A DNA stretch of 64,000 nt from Mauremys mutica (lineage: Eukaryota > Chordata > Testudines > Geoemydidae). Each line of letters begins with the position of its first letter. Within the stretch, counting starts at the first letter, position 1. A model generated the notes under the pieces. It worked only from the letters and a program-made list of their open reading frames with translations, was not told the DNA's origin and searched no databases. Position numbers and translations under genes: made by a program. Shown piece after piece: positions 33,766 through 45,885 of the stretch. The stretch spans positions 6,563,951-6,627,950 of the forward strand of contig NC_059076.1 in assembly GCF_020497125.1 (NCBI RefSeq), written 5' to 3'.

Positions 33766-36248
33766 GATTCCTCAGCTTTTGTACACACTCTGCTCGTAGT
33801 ATAGACTGAGTAAATTTGGCAGAGCCATGTAGCCCAAAGGGGCCATTTTGCAGTTGGCAGCTGCTGGCTGCACTCATTTCCCTCTTTTTCCTCCTGGAAG
33901 TTCCTGTCACATTTTCTCCTGTGATCCCCTCTCTTTGCGCCATCTCCTCAGAAATCCTCATAAAGGGTACCCAACGTTGTGCCAGCTGAACCTATGCCAT
34001 GGTGCAACCTTGCATTGTCTGCATTGTTTTAGCGCCTCATGTTAGATTTCAAACCCTGATGGCCGAGGTTAAAGGGAGAGAGCTATAAGCCATTCCACAT
34101 CTGGGCACAGTTGTTTTGTTCATATATCTTATGAACAAATTTCTTGATAGCTTTGTGGTTAGTTTGGTGTATCAAAGGGCTCACATTGCCACTTTGATTT
34201 TGCTTGTGGAGGCCGAACAACTTTTTAATGTCATCCCTATTAAGAAAGGTTCTCCGAGTGCTTTTTTTTTAAGTACTACACTTTGTAGCTTTCTTCCCAG
34301 TTACCTTGTTCCTGCTTCAGTAGACCATAAAAGCTCCATCCTGTCAAGGAAATGAAATGTCATGGTAATCAGCATATATGAGGCAGCTTTTCAAACAGTA
34401 GAGCACTGCATGGGAATCAGGAGACATAGGATCTGTTCCTAGATTTGCCATTAGTCTGCTGTGTGACTTTAGGCAGAAGTGCCTGTTCCTACTTCCTCCT
34501 CTCTGGGGCAAGGACAATCTCGTACTGTATGTACAGTGCCTAGAACAATGGGGTGCTGATAGCAGTTGGGGGTCTCAATGGACTGCTATAATATGAATTA
34601 TAAGGATGCAGTATTCACAGGCATTGCAGTTTGTACATGCCCAGCCTTCACACTTACATTGGAGAGCACATGTTCACCCCTTCACTTAAACACGTGTATC
34701 TGTGTAGAGAAATTGGACGTACATATGAACACTCCATATGCACTGCTGAAAATCTGACCATATTTTGTGGTCCATGCATGTTTGGAGAATTGTGTTATGT
34801 TTATCCATGCACCACTGAGTTAATCTAGGGTCAGATCTCCTCCATTGATTTTTTTTATTATTATTATTACATTTCAAAAACATTCTGTTTGTTTCCATTA
34901 ACTCTTGTCTTAAAGGCCTCGATGAGTAGTGCATGCTCTCAGGCAAACAAGCTGCGTCTTTCAACTAACTGCTGCATGTCCAGGGCAATTCTTCAGCCCC
35001 ATCAAAAATGCCAAGAAATTGCTGTTCCCCAGGCAGTGGCTGGTGCTGCTGCTATTGCTGTAGTCTAGCTTGCCTGTGGAGAACGTTGTCGTTTACTGGC
35101 TTTCACTGTGAAAAGTGATCGCAGCAGCCAAAGCATTGGATGACCCTAACCTCCCAGTGGAAAACCATCCCTGTGATAAAGTTCAAGAGCCTGTGTTTCC
35201 CCTCATGCTATAATCTTAATCCTTGGTGTTCCTGAGTACATGAGTATTTATACAAGAAGAGCTCTTAGAGAGCTATTTCATTTAGCAAATGAGGTCTTAC
35301 AAGTCCCAGGGGCTGGAAGTTAAAGCTTAAAGTCCAGCTGAAAATAAGGCTTTGCTTTTTCTGAAGAAGTAAGGGTAATTCACCATTGAACAACATCCTT
35401 AAGGGTATGATAGACTCTCCATCTCTTGGCTTTGTAAAGCTAGACTGGATTTAACCAAACTCTTTGGCAGATAATGTTGTGACTTGATTTCCCCCAAAGA
35501 GCTAGGGGACACACACTCTAGGGTATCTCTCAAGCACAGAGGGCCCCTTTAGAACGAGTCTGAATAGGACTGGGAAGGGGAGTGAGACCCCCATTCCATG
35601 TGTCCTCATCAGCACTCTGCCATATGGTAGCAGGAGAGCAAGTGGGTGAGACAGGCAGAGGTTTGGCTGTACCCTGTCAATACACCAGCCAGCACAACTT
35701 CGCTGGCATGAAGAGAGGAAGGAACTTGTGCCTTATACTTCCTCCCAGGGTATGGAGTCCTGGCCCTTGCTGAAACAGAGCTCAGTCTAGCTCCCCACCA
35801 CCCCTTACTGAGTTGGGTTTGTAGGAACCTGCAGGACTAGAGCCTTCTGGATACTCTTTCTCCATTACCACTGGAGGCGTGGGCTGGGCTTCCACTGGAG
35901 GGCTCTGTGACACTAGGCTCAGCAGGGAGTACTGTCCAGCAGGGTACCCGTATTTAAAGCAGAAAGCCATCAGAGACGGTATTGTGCTAGCAGTTTAAGG
36001 GGCCCAATCAGGGATCAAGGCCCCACTGTTCCAGTAGCGTACAAACCCAGAACAAAAGGACTCAGCTTTTCAGGGCACAGACGATCTAAGAAACCCGAAA
36101 GCTGCAGCAGCACAGTCTTTTGGAGCAGAAACATCCTTGGTCTGCTGGTCTCGCTGACGTGGTTTTGCATTGAGCAGCATGTATTGGTTAAATGGCTGGC
36201 AGATACGATGCTAGACTGCAAATCCATTTCCATAGGATAATCTTCATC
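33766..36248. other. Anonymous DNA with a MIR, no gene seen
   Basis: A MIR copy lies at 34395-34620 and an ATT microsatellite at about 34851-34869. The rest shows no gene or repeat I can name. Confidence 0.5.
34395..34620 (+). repeat. MIR-type SINE
   Basis: AGTAGAGCACTGCATGGGAA, TCAGGAGACATAGGATCTGT, CTGCTGTGTGACTTTAGGCA, then the tail GTACAGTGCCTAGAACAATG, in MIR order. Confidence 0.75.
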
Positions 36249-37564
36249 CTAGAATATTAAGGGAATTGGCGAGTGAAATTGCAAGCCCGTTAGCAATGAT
36301 TTTTAATAAATCTCTAAACTCGGGGGTTGTACCGTTTGACTGGAGATTAGCTAATATAGTTCCTATATTCAAGAAGGGGAAAAAAAGTGACCCGGGTAAC
36401 TACAGGCCTGTTAGTTTAACATCTGTAGTATGCAAAGTCATGGAAAAAATTTTAAAGGAGAGAGTAGTTACGGACCTTGAGGCCGATGGCAACTGGGACA
36501 AATTACAGCATGGTTTTACGAAAGGTAGATCGTGCCAAACCAACCTGATCTCCTTCTTTGAGAAAGTAACAGATTTTTTAGACAAGGGAAATGCGGTGGA
36601 TCTAATATATCTTGATTTCAGTAAGGCGTTAGATACGGTACCGCATGAGGAATTACTGGTTAAATTGGAAAAGATGGGGATCGAAATGAAAATCCAGAGG
36701 TGGATAAGGAGCTGGTTAAAGGGTAGACTGCAGAGGGTCGTATTGAAGGGTGATCTGTCAGGTTGGAGGGGGGTTACCAGTGGAGTTCCTCAAGGTTTGG
36801 TTTTGGGTCCGATTTTATTCAATCTATTTATCGCTGACCTCGGAACCAAAAGTAGGAGTGGGCTGATAAAGTTTGCGGATGACACAAAGTTGGGAGGTAT
36901 TGCCAATTCGGAAAAGGATCGGGATATCCTCCAGGGAGATTTGGATGACCTTGAAAACTGGAGTATTAGTAACAGGATGAAATACAATAGTGAAAAGTGT
37001 AAGGTTATGCATTTAGAGATGACTAACAAGAATTTTAGTTATAAGCTGGGGACGCACCAGTTGGAAGTAACGGAGGAGGAGAAGGACCTAGGAGTCCTGG
37101 TTGATTGCAGGATGACTATGAGTCGGCAATGTGATGTGGCCGCTAAAAAAGCTAATGCGGTCTTGGGATGCATTAGGCGAGGTATTTCTAGTAGAGATAA
37201 GGAGGTGCTAGTCCCGTTATATAAGGCGTTGGTGAGACCTCATTTGGAGTATTGTGTGCAGTTTTGGTCTCCCATGTTTAAGAAGGATGAATTCAAACTG
37301 GAACGGGTACAAAGAAGGGCCACTAGAATGATCCGAGGAATGGAAAGCCTGTCGTATGAAAGGGGACTTGAGGAGCTCGGTTTGTTTTCCTTAACCAAAA
37401 GAAGGATAAGAGGAGATATGATTGCACTCTTTAAATATATCAGAGGGATAAATACCAGGGAAGGAGAGGAATTATTTCAGCTCAGTGCTAATGTGGACAC
37501 GAGGACAAACGGATATAAATTGTCAGTCAGGAAATTTAGGCTTGAATTAGACGAAGGTTTCTAA
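36249..37564 (+). pseudogene. CR1 ORF2 reverse transcriptase, N-terminally truncated, one late frameshift
   Basis: The frame of about 437 codons lacks the endonuclease and starts inside the RT (counting from the TTG at 36266). Visible RT blocks are NIVPIFKKGKKSDPGNYRPV (residues 30-49), YLDFSKALDTV with the first catalytic Asp (about 117), TSGVPQGLVLGPILF (171-185) and KFADDTKL with the FADD box (203-206). The thumb and C-terminal region follow. The frame ends at a stop at 37562-37564 because one base is missing at about 37548-37560; in the next frame the expected ending (FLTIRGVQFWNSLPRETV to a stop near 37676) is fully open. Also, the usual S at the QGS position is L. Confidence 0.9.
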
Positions 37565-38096
37565 CCATCAGAGGAGTGCAATTCTGGAACAGCCTACCGA
37601 GGGAAACAGTGGGGGCGAAGGACCTCCATGACTTTAAGATTAAGCTAGATAAGTTTATGCAGGAGATGGTATGATAGGATAACGGGTTTAGTCAATAGGT
37701 CAATAACATGCCACAATGGTAATTAGTACAAAGGGTCAATGATAGGATATTGTTAGCCTTTTTCCAGAGGGTCTGGCTGGGGAGTCTTGCCCGCATGCTC
37801 GGGGTTCAGCTGATCGCCATATTTGGGGTCGGGAAGGAATTTTCCTCCAGGGTAGATTGGCAGTGGCCTTGGAGGTTTTTCGCCTTCCTCTGAAGCATGG
37901 GGCAGGGGTCGCTTGCTGGTGGATTATCTGCTACTAGAAGTCTTTAAATCATGATTTGGAGCATTCAACAGCAGAGTCAAGGGAGAGAATTATTAAGGGA
38001 GTGGGTGGATCGGCTTATGTGGCCTGCATCTTGCAGGAGGTCAGACTAGATGATCATAATGGTCCCTTCTGATCTTGAATTCTATGATTCTATGAT
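36249..38096 (+). mobile_element. Young 5'-truncated CR1 LINE, ATTCTATG-tail subfamily
   Basis: One continuous copy: ORF2 from mid reverse transcriptase to its end, a ~420-bp 3' UTR with the conserved blocks CGCCATATTTGGGGTCGGGA and GTCAGACTAGATGATCATAA, then the tail GAATTCTATGATTCTATGAT. The codons upstream of the first possible start are open back to about 36249, so the 5' edge is truncation rather than a gene start. The other ATTCTATG-subfamily copies in the window are far more degraded, so this is comparatively recent. Confidence 0.92.
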
Positions 38097-39587
38097 TGTA
38101 GGAAGCCTTGACTTTCAGAATGAGACAGTCTGAATCTAAGCAGAGTTTAAGAAGTGCAAAGCCTGGTTAATGTACTGCACTCTGCCAGTTTCTGTCACAA
38201 TAGGCATGTACAGAACCTGAACAAAACCAAGATCCTGGCCCCTCTGAAGATATCCTGCCTGCCATGATCAGCAGATGAAAATTCCACCTAAGCTGTTTGA
38301 ACCCAGCAGGATCCATCTGCTGAACCATCTGTGGGACTGCTCACTAAAATTGTATCCCATCTGTTGTTTCGCTGCCACTGCGTTTGCCAGCCTTGTCCTC
38401 ACTCCATTATCGGAATATTTTTCTTTTCCCCTGGGCCTCCTCTGTACTTTTTTTTTGTTGGTCATCACTGCCTTCCCCCTCTGGAAAGGAGGGGCACAGC
38501 TACATTGACTTCAGTGGGGCCATGTGGATTCATGCCAACTGGAGATCCGGCTTGGGGTGGGTGTTTAATTATTTTAAGGATCTGAGGCTTTATTTCTTCC
38601 TCCCACCCCTCAATCAGCTTGAAATTACTGTCTTCCCTGCTGCTTTCAGACAGCCAACTGCAGGCTTACCATACTTGCTGTTCCGAGCCTGCGCTCCCCA
38701 GAAAGTGTATGCGAGGAAGGGCAGGTGCCTGGTTCATTAAATTGACCCCAAATTCCATGCCACGGGCTCGGGAGTGGAGGACCAGGAGTGTTCATCCTGG
38801 CCCAGAGAGCAGACGTGGCCAATTCTCCAGCCCAGGGTCAGTCACGACCCTGGAGCCAGCTCTTCTGTCTGCCCATGTCAGGGCCTGGCTGTGGGTGCTG
38901 CTGTGTCCCAGCCAGCTGCTAAGTTGCAATGAGGAGATGGGTAGCAGCCTTGGGGTTGAGCTGGGTCAGGACACCAGGAAGTCGAGGTCAGATACCAGGT
39001 TACAGACACCAACTGAATAGCAGAGTCAAGGACAAACCAGAGTCAGAAGCTGGAGCCTAGGGTCTCCCAGGGGAAGGTTAGGGTGGGGTCCTGCCGAAGG
39101 GACAATCAATCCTTTCCCTTCCCTCCCCCTGCACGGGGAGGAGAAGGACCATGCAGGCCACACCATCCATGGCACTTGCTTTGGGGCATTATGCATCCTC
39201 ACAAATACAAGGAAGGCCCGTGCCTGGGCTCCCTCATGGCTAGGCAATCAGGTGGGCTTGAGATCCCAAGGTGAAGCGTTCACACTGCTAGTCTCAGCCT
39301 GCCAGCTCAAGCTCTGCTGGTATGAATCTGCCTGTTCAGGCTGGGTGGCTTGCTTCCAGCTGCAGTGTAGACATACCCCATACTTTAGTGACACATCTTT
39401 GATTGTACAAAATGTCAGTATTTCCACGCAGGCAGCATTCCCTGCTCTTACCCCTGACTGGATGAGGCTAGGTTTCATGCTCTGCCAATGTGTCAAAGAA
39501 GGCTGTGCATTATAAATGCTGCTTGGGCAGCACTTCAAAAACAATGGGCCAGATCCTCAGCTGGCCTAAATCAGCCATGCTTCCTTC
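38097..39587. other. Anonymous DNA, no gene seen
   Basis: No recognisable gene. Open frames of up to 133 codons (for example 38619-39020) have no known motifs. Confidence 0.5.
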
Positions 39588-40190
39588 CAGGGCCGGCTTT
39601 AGCCAATGCAGGGCCGATTCGTGGGGCATGTACTCTCCGGGGGGCACTTCGGATTTCCGCGCTCCAGCGGTGGTAGCTGGGCGGTGGTAGTGGGGCCGCG
39701 GGGTTGCGGGGCTCCGGCCGTGGGAGATGGGAAGCCGCACTTGCCACTCTCGGGCCGGGGGACCGGGGCCGCGGGGTTGCGGGCCTCCGGCCGGGGGACG
39801 GGGGCCGCGGGCCTCTGTCCAGAAGAGCAGGGCTGCGGGGTTGCAGGCCTCTGGCCGGGGGACCGGGGCCGCGGGACCTACCATGCTGCGACCGGGGTAG
39901 CGGGACCACAGGGTTGCGGGACTCCGGGCGAGTAAGTGGGGCTCTGGGGTTGCGGGGTTGCGGGGCTGTAGCCGGGGTAGCGGGGCCTCCGGGCTCCGGC
40001 CGGGAGAGCGGGACCGCGGGGTTGCGGGGATCCGGCCGGGGGAGCGGGACCGCGGGGCTCCGGCCGGGGGAGTGGGGCCGCAGGACTTGCCGCGCTGTGA
40101 CCGGGGGAGTGGGACCGCGGGGTAGCGGGGCTCCGGCCGGGGGAGCGGGACCGCGGGGTTGCGGGGCTCCGGCCGGGGGAGCTGGGCCAA
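39588..40190. repeat. GC-rich minisatellite, ~36-bp unit, beginning with a MITE-like end
   Basis: It begins CAGGGCCGGCTTTA, resembling the left end of the MITEs at 11902 and 62279. From about 39680 it is a tandem array of a ~36-bp unit built from GCGGGACCGCGGGGTTGC and GGGGCTCCGGCCGGGGGA, about 14 units with variants. Because 36 is divisible by three, frames without stops run through it on both strands (226 and 237 codons minus, 198 codons plus), with proline/arginine- or glycine-rich repeats. I do not regard these as proteins. No matching right end of a MITE is seen. Confidence 0.8.
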
Positions 40191-40962
40191 AAGGCAAAGC
40201 TGACATTAACATTGTTTCAGTCTGTGTGTTCAGTGTCACCATAGAAGGGAAGGGCTCTGCACAGACAGAAATTTGCCTGGGCATCAGTAGAAAATGTTAA
40301 GTAAAAACCCGGCGCTTTGTCATCTTGTGTCATCATTTTTATTTCTTAGCTTTCGCCTATTTAAGTGAACTCTAAAACTTTCATACTGACTGTTTCCTAT
40401 CCGACATTGTGTCTCTCTCATCTCCTTCATAACCATCATTGACTTTTTTCCATTTTAATACTATCCCATAGTATCAGAGACAGTGAGAAAAATAGCAGAT
40501 AAAGGTACATGACTCTCTCTCTAGCTCTTTAGAGAATGATAGATATACATGCATCCGTCTCACATAGAGAGATGTGATGTATTCCCTGCAGGCTTCCTCC
40601 CACTTGTTTGTCTTGTCTGTTTGTACAGCGCCTAGCACAGCAGGGCCCCAATCTCGGTTAGTCTCTGACCACTTGTATTACATTAGTGCCTAGACAGCTA
40701 CAGCAATATCTTTGGGAGGCCTTAAACTTAATACAGCGTCATTATGGGCCAGGGATCCTATATAATTCCATGGAGGGGCAGGGAGACAACCGTGCCTTCT
40801 GGACCAGCAGAGAAGGAGATAGACACAGAGGGAGCTGACACAAATGCCGCTCTGTGCTGACACTAACATGAAAGTAAGACTTTGCACTGGGGAGTGGGGA
40901 TTGCTCAAACATTTAAAGGGACATCACATTCCTCCACTCTACTTTAAAAACCTTTCCCCAGC
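40191..40962. other. Anonymous DNA with a MIR-type tail
   Basis: About 40608-40690 has TTTGTACAGCGCCTAGCACA and GGGCCCCAATCTCGG, the tail part of a MIR-type SINE. Otherwise nothing recognised. Confidence 0.45.
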
Positions 40963-41166
40963 ATAAGAACATAAGAACATAAGAAAGGCCGTACCGGGTC
41001 AGACCAGAAGTCCATCTAGCCCAGTATCTGTCTACCGACAGTGGCCAATGCCAGGTGCCCCTGAGGGAGTCAACCTAACAGGCAATGATCAAGTGATCTC
41101 TCTCCTGCCATCCATCTCCATCCTCTGACGAACAGAGGCTAGGGACACCATACTTACCCATCCTGG

Positions 41167-44138
41167 CTAATAGCCATTTATGGACTTAGCCACCATGAAT
41201 TTATCCAGTCCCCTTTTAAACATTGTTATAGTCCTAGCCTTCACAACCTCCTCAGGTAAGGAGTTCCACAAGTTGACTGTGCGCTGCGTGAAGAAGAACT
41301 TCCTTTTATTTGTTTTAAACCTGTTGCCTATTAATTTCATTTGGTGACCCCTAGTTCTTGTATTATGGGAATAAGTAAATAACTTTTCCTTATCCACTTT
41401 CTCAACATCACTCATGATTTTATATATCTCTATCATGTCCCCCCTTAGTCTTCTCTTTTCCAAACTGAAGAGTCCTAGCCTCTTTAATCTTTCCTCATAT
41501 GGGACCCTCTCTAAACCCCTAATCATTTTAGTTGCTCTTTTCTGAACCTTTTCTAGTGCTAGAATATCTTTTTTGAGGTGAGGAGACCACATCTGTACAC
41601 AGTATTCGAGATGTGGGCGTACCATGGATTTATATAAGGGCAATAATATATTCTCAGTCTTATTCTCTATCCCCTTTTTAATGATTCCTAACATCCTGTT
41701 TGCTTTTTTGACCGCCTCTGCACACTGCGTGGACATCTTCAGAGAACTATCCACGATAACTCCAAGATCTTTTTCCTCAGTCGTTGTAGCTAAATTAGCC
41801 CCCATCATGTTGTATGTATAGTTGGGGTTATTTTTTCCAATGTGCATTACTTTACATTTATCCACATTAAATTTCATTTGCCATTTTGTTGCCCAATCAC
41901 TTAGTTTTGTGAGATCTTTTTGAAGTTCTTCACAATCTGCTTTTGTCTTAACTATCTTGAGCAGTTTAGTATCATCTGCAAACTTTGCCACCTCACTGTT
42001 TACCCCTTTCTCCAGATCATTTATGAATAAATTGAATAGGATTGGTCCTAGGACTGACCCTTGGGGAACACCACTAGTTACCCCTCTTCTGAGAATTTAC
42101 CATTAATTCCTACCCTTTGTTCCCTGTCCTTTAACCAGTTCCCAATCCATGAAAGGACTTTTCCTTTTATCCCATGACAGCTTAATTTACGTAAGAGCCT
42201 TTGGTGAGGGACCTTGTCAAAGGCTTTCTTGAAATCTAAGTACACTATGTCCACTGGATCCCCCTTGTCCACATGTTTGTTGACCCCTTCAAAGAACTCT
42301 AATAGATTAGTAAGACACGATTTCCCTTTACAGAAACCATGTTGACTATTGCTCAAGAGTTTATGTTTTTCTATGTGTCTGACAATTTTATTCTTTACTA
42401 TTGTTTCAACTAATTTGCCCGGTACTGATGTTAGACTTACCGGTCTGTAATTGCCGGGATCACCCCTAGAGCCCTTTTTAAATATTGGAGTTACATTAGC
42501 TAACTTCCAGTCATTGGGTACCGAAGCCGATTTAAAGGACAGGTTACAAACCTTAGTTAATAGTTCAGCAACTTCACATTTGAGTTCTTTCAGAACTCTT
42601 GGGTGAATGCCATCTGGTCCCGGTGACTTGTTAATGTTGAGTTTATCAATTAATTCCAAAACCTCCTCTAGTGACACTTCAATCTGTGACAGTTCCTCAG
42701 ATTTGTCACCTACAAAAGCCAGCTCAGGTTTGGGAATCTCCCTAACATCCTCAGCCGTGAAGACTGAAGCAAAGAATCCATTTAGTTTCTCCGCAATGAC
42801 TTTATCATCTTTAAGCGCTCCTTTTGAATTTTGATCGTCAAGGGGCCCCACTGGTTGTTTAGCAGGCTTCCTGCTTCTGATGTACTTAAAAAACATTTTG
42901 TTATTACCTTTGGAGTTTTTGGTTAGCCGTTCTTCAAACTCCTCTTTGGCTTTTCTTATTACACTCTTGCACTTAAGTTGGCAGCGTTTGTGCTCCTTTC
43001 TATTTGCCTCACTAGGATTTGACTTCCACTTTTTAAAGGAAGTCTTTTTATCTCTCACTGCTTCTTTTACATGGTTGTTAAGCCACGGTGGCTCTTTTTT
43101 AGTTCTTTTACTGTTTTTCTTAATTTGGGGTATACATTGAAGTTGGGCCTCTATTATGGTGTCTTTAAAAAGGGCCCACGCAACTTGCAAGGATTTCACT
43201 TTAGTCACTGTACCTTTTAACTTTTGTCTAACTATCCCCCTCATTTTTGTATAGTTCCCCCTTTTGAAATTAAAGGCCACAGTGTTGGGCAGTTGAGATG
43301 TTCTTCCCACCACAGGGATGTTGAATGCTATTGTATTATGGTCACTATTTCCAAGCGGTCCTGCTACAGTTACCTCTTGGACCAGCTCCTGCGCTCCACT
43401 CAGGATTAAATCTAGAGTCGCCTCTCCCCTTGTGGGTTCCCGTACCAGCTGCTCCATGAAGCAGTCATTTAAAGTATCGAGAAATTTTATCTCTGCATTT
43501 CGTCCTGAAGTGAAATGTTCCCAGTCAATATGGGGATAATTGAAATCCCCCACTATTATTGGGTTCTTAATTTTGATAGCCTCTCTAATTTCCCTTAGCA
43601 TTTCATCATCACTATTACTGTCCTGGTCAGGTGGTCGATAATAGATCCCTACTGTTATATTTTTACTAGAGCATGAAATTTCTATCCATAGAGACTCTAT
43701 GGAACCTGTGGATTCGCTTAAGATTTTTACTTCATTTGAATCTTCACTTTCTTTAACATATAGTGCCACTCCTCCCCCTGCACGGCCTGTTCTGTCCTTC
43801 CGATATATTTTGTACCCCGGAATGATTGTGTCCCATTGATTGCTCTCAGTCCACCAGGTTTCTGTGATGCCTATTATATCTATATCCTCCTTTATCACAA
43901 GGCACTCTAGTTCACCCATCTTATTATTTAGACTTCTGGCATTTGTGTACAAGCACTTTAAAAACTTGTCCCTGTTTATTAGCCTGCCTTTTTCTGATGT
44001 GCCAATTTCTTTATTATGTGACTGTTTATCATCTGATCCGGCCCTTACATTATACTTCTCATTCCTCTGCTCCTGACTATAACCTGGAGATTCTCTATCA
44101 TCAGACTCTCCCCTAAGAGAAGTCTGTGTCCGATCCAC
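41167..44138 (-). pseudogene. CR1 ORF2: endonuclease and reverse transcriptase, one frameshift
   Basis: The first open part (44138-42078, 686 codons) holds an APE-type endonuclease: LYTNARSLNNK (Asn 66), ITETWW (Glu 93), YYRPP (167-170), VGDFNYPHIDW (197-206) and NSDH (264-267). The RT fingers and palm start follow (NVTPIFKKGSRGDPGNYRPV; YLDFKKAFDKVP with the first catalytic Asp). The frame then stops just after GKFSEEG at 42078. In another frame [16 protein letters not shown] runs on through KFADDTKL (FADD box, about 41980) to the stop at 41167, so a small indel around 42085 splits one gene. Together about 990 codons, a normal CR1 ORF2 length. The protein makes cDNA at a nicked target. Confidence 0.92.
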
Positions 44139-44173
44139 ACGCTCCTCTGCAGCAGTCGGCTTTCCCCCATCTC

Positions 44174-45097
44174 CTAGTTTAAAAACTGCTCTACAACCTT
44201 TTTAATGTTTAGTGCCAGCAGTCTGGTTCCACTTTGGTTTAGGTGGAGCCCATCTCTCCTGTATAGGCTCCTCCCATCCCAGAAGTTTCCCCAGTTCCTA
44301 ATGAACGTGAACCCCTCCTCTCTACACCATCGTCTCATCCACGCATTGAGACTCTGAAGCTCTGCCTGCCTACCTGGCCCTGCGCGTGGAACTGGGAGCA
44401 TTTCTGATAATGCCACCATAGAGGTCCTGGATTTCAGTCTCTTCCCTAGCAGCCTAAATTTGGCTTCCAGGACATCTCTCCTACCCTTCCCTATGTCATT
44501 GGTACCTACATGTACCACGACCACCGGCTCCTCCCCAGCACTACACATAAGTCTATCTAGATGCCTCGAGAGATCCGCAACCTTCGCACCAGGCAGGCAA
44601 GTCACCATACGGTTCTCCCGGTCATCACAGACCCAGCTATCTACATTTCTAATAATCGAATCTCCCATTACTAACACCTGCCTTTTCCTAGAAACTGGAG
44701 TTCCCTCCCCCGGAGAGGCAACCTCAGTGCGAGAGGCAACCCCAGCACCATCTGGAAGGAGGGTCCCAACTACGGGAAGGTTTCCCTCTGCTCCCATTGA
44801 CTGCTCTACTTCCCTGGGCCCTTCTTCCTCCTCAACAGCACAGGAGCTGTCTAAGCGGAGGTGGGACAATTCTACAGTGTCCCGGAAAGCCTCATCAACA
44901 TACCTCTCTGCCTCTCTCAGCTCCTCCAGTTCTGCCACCCTGGCCTCCAAAGTCCGTACATGGTCTCTGAGGGCCAGGAGCTCCTTGCACCGACTGCACA
45001 CATACGCCACCCGCCCCCAGGGCAGGTAATCATACATGCGACAGTCAGTGCAATAAACTGGATAGCCCCCACTCTGCTGCTGGGCTTCTGCCTGCAT
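44174..45097 (-). CDS. CR1 ORF1 protein with zinc-finger-like motif and SGNH esterase domain
   Basis: An intact 307-codon frame starting at an ATG just after the 5' UTR. Residues 16-37 have a CxxC...CxxC pair (C16, C19, C34, C37). Residues 40-66 are heptad-like (LALRDHVRTLEARVAELEEL), a probable coiled coil for self-association. Residues 140-307 form an SGNH-type esterase: GDS at 145-147 (Ser nucleophile 147), GTND at 198-201, and DGLH at 282-285 (Asp and His of the triad). An esterase-bearing ORF1 is established for CR1 elements; it binds RNA or membranes in the retroposition particle, the exact role being unsettled. All key residues are present and there is no stop. Confidence 0.9.
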   Translation of the reverse strand: MQAEAQQQSGGYPVYCTDCRMYDYLPWGRVAYVCSRCKELLALRDHVRTLEARVAELEELREAERYVDEAFRDTVELSHLRLDSSCAVEEEEGPREVEQSMGAEGNLPVVGTLLPDGAGVASRTEVASPGEGTPVSRKRQVLVMGDSIIRNVDSWVCDDRENRMVTCLPGAKVADLSRHLDRLMCSAGEEPVVVVHVGTNDIGKGRRDVLEAKFRLLGKRLKSRTSMVALSEMLPVPRAGPGRQAELQSLNAWMRRWCREEGFTFIRNWGNFWDGRSLYRRDGLHLNQSGTRLLALNIKKVVEQFLN

Positions 45098-45240
45098 TGT
45101 CTCCTAGTTAGTGAAAGGGAGGTTTACGGAGTAGTCTTGGAATATAGTTTGGTTTACAGGTTTTAGGATTTTAGGGGGGGGCCACAGGGAAGGGGTTACG
45201 GCCGGCGAGGGACTCCCGCTCCCTTCCCACTCCCCTTCTA

Positions 45241-45885
45241 AACTCCCTTGCGAAACTCCCTGTTTGCAGCCCCTGGTCGCTTGTGCGCGGCTTTATAAAG
45301 CCCTGGCCTGAGTGAATGCCCCGCCCACTGATTAAGGCTCAGCCAATTACCAGAGGCTTCGAGCTTTCAAACCTGCCTCCAACTGCCAGCCAGAGCACAC
45401 GGTCCCTCAAACAACCAACCAAACAAACAGACTGACAAACACAAGCTCAGCACACAGCAAGTAACCCCCAAACACAAACAAACACACACTACAGACAGTC
45501 ACTTACCCCACAGATGCTGTATTAGCTCCTCCTTCACCTGGAGAACTCCCTTGCGAAACTCCCTGTTAGCAGCCCCTGTTCGCAAAGCTCTCTGGTCGCT
45601 TGTGCGCGGCTTTATAAAGCCCTGGCCTGAGTGAATGCCCCGCCCACTGATTAAGGCTCAGCCAATTACCAGAGGCTTCGAGCTTTCAAACCTGCCTCCA
45701 ACTGCCAGCCAGAGCACACGGTCCCTCAAACAACCAACCAAACAAACAGACTGACAAACACAAGCTCAGCACACAGCAAGTAACCCCCAAACACAAACAA
45801 ACACACACTACAGACAGTCACTTACCCCACAGATGCTGTATTAGCTCCTCCTTCACCTGGAGAACTCCCTTGCGAAACTCCCTGT
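45241..45885 (-). promoter_or_regulatory. CR1 5' UTR with two tandem promoter-like monomers
   Basis: A unit of about 300 bp occurs twice in near-identical form (about 45241-45541 and 45542-45860), with the start of a third at 45861. Each is marked by AACTCCCTTGCGAAACTCCC. The second unit has about 18 extra bases (GTTCGCAAAGCTCTCTGG region). Read in the direction of transcription (minus), each has an inverted CCAAT box (ATTGG; 45343-45347 and 45662-45666), a GC box GGGCGGGGC (45318-45326 and 45637-45645) and a TATA-like CTTTATAAAG (45291-45300 and 45610-45619), in that order and with identical spacing. That is the layout of a pol II core promoter, about 200 bp ahead of ORF1. Confidence 0.7.
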
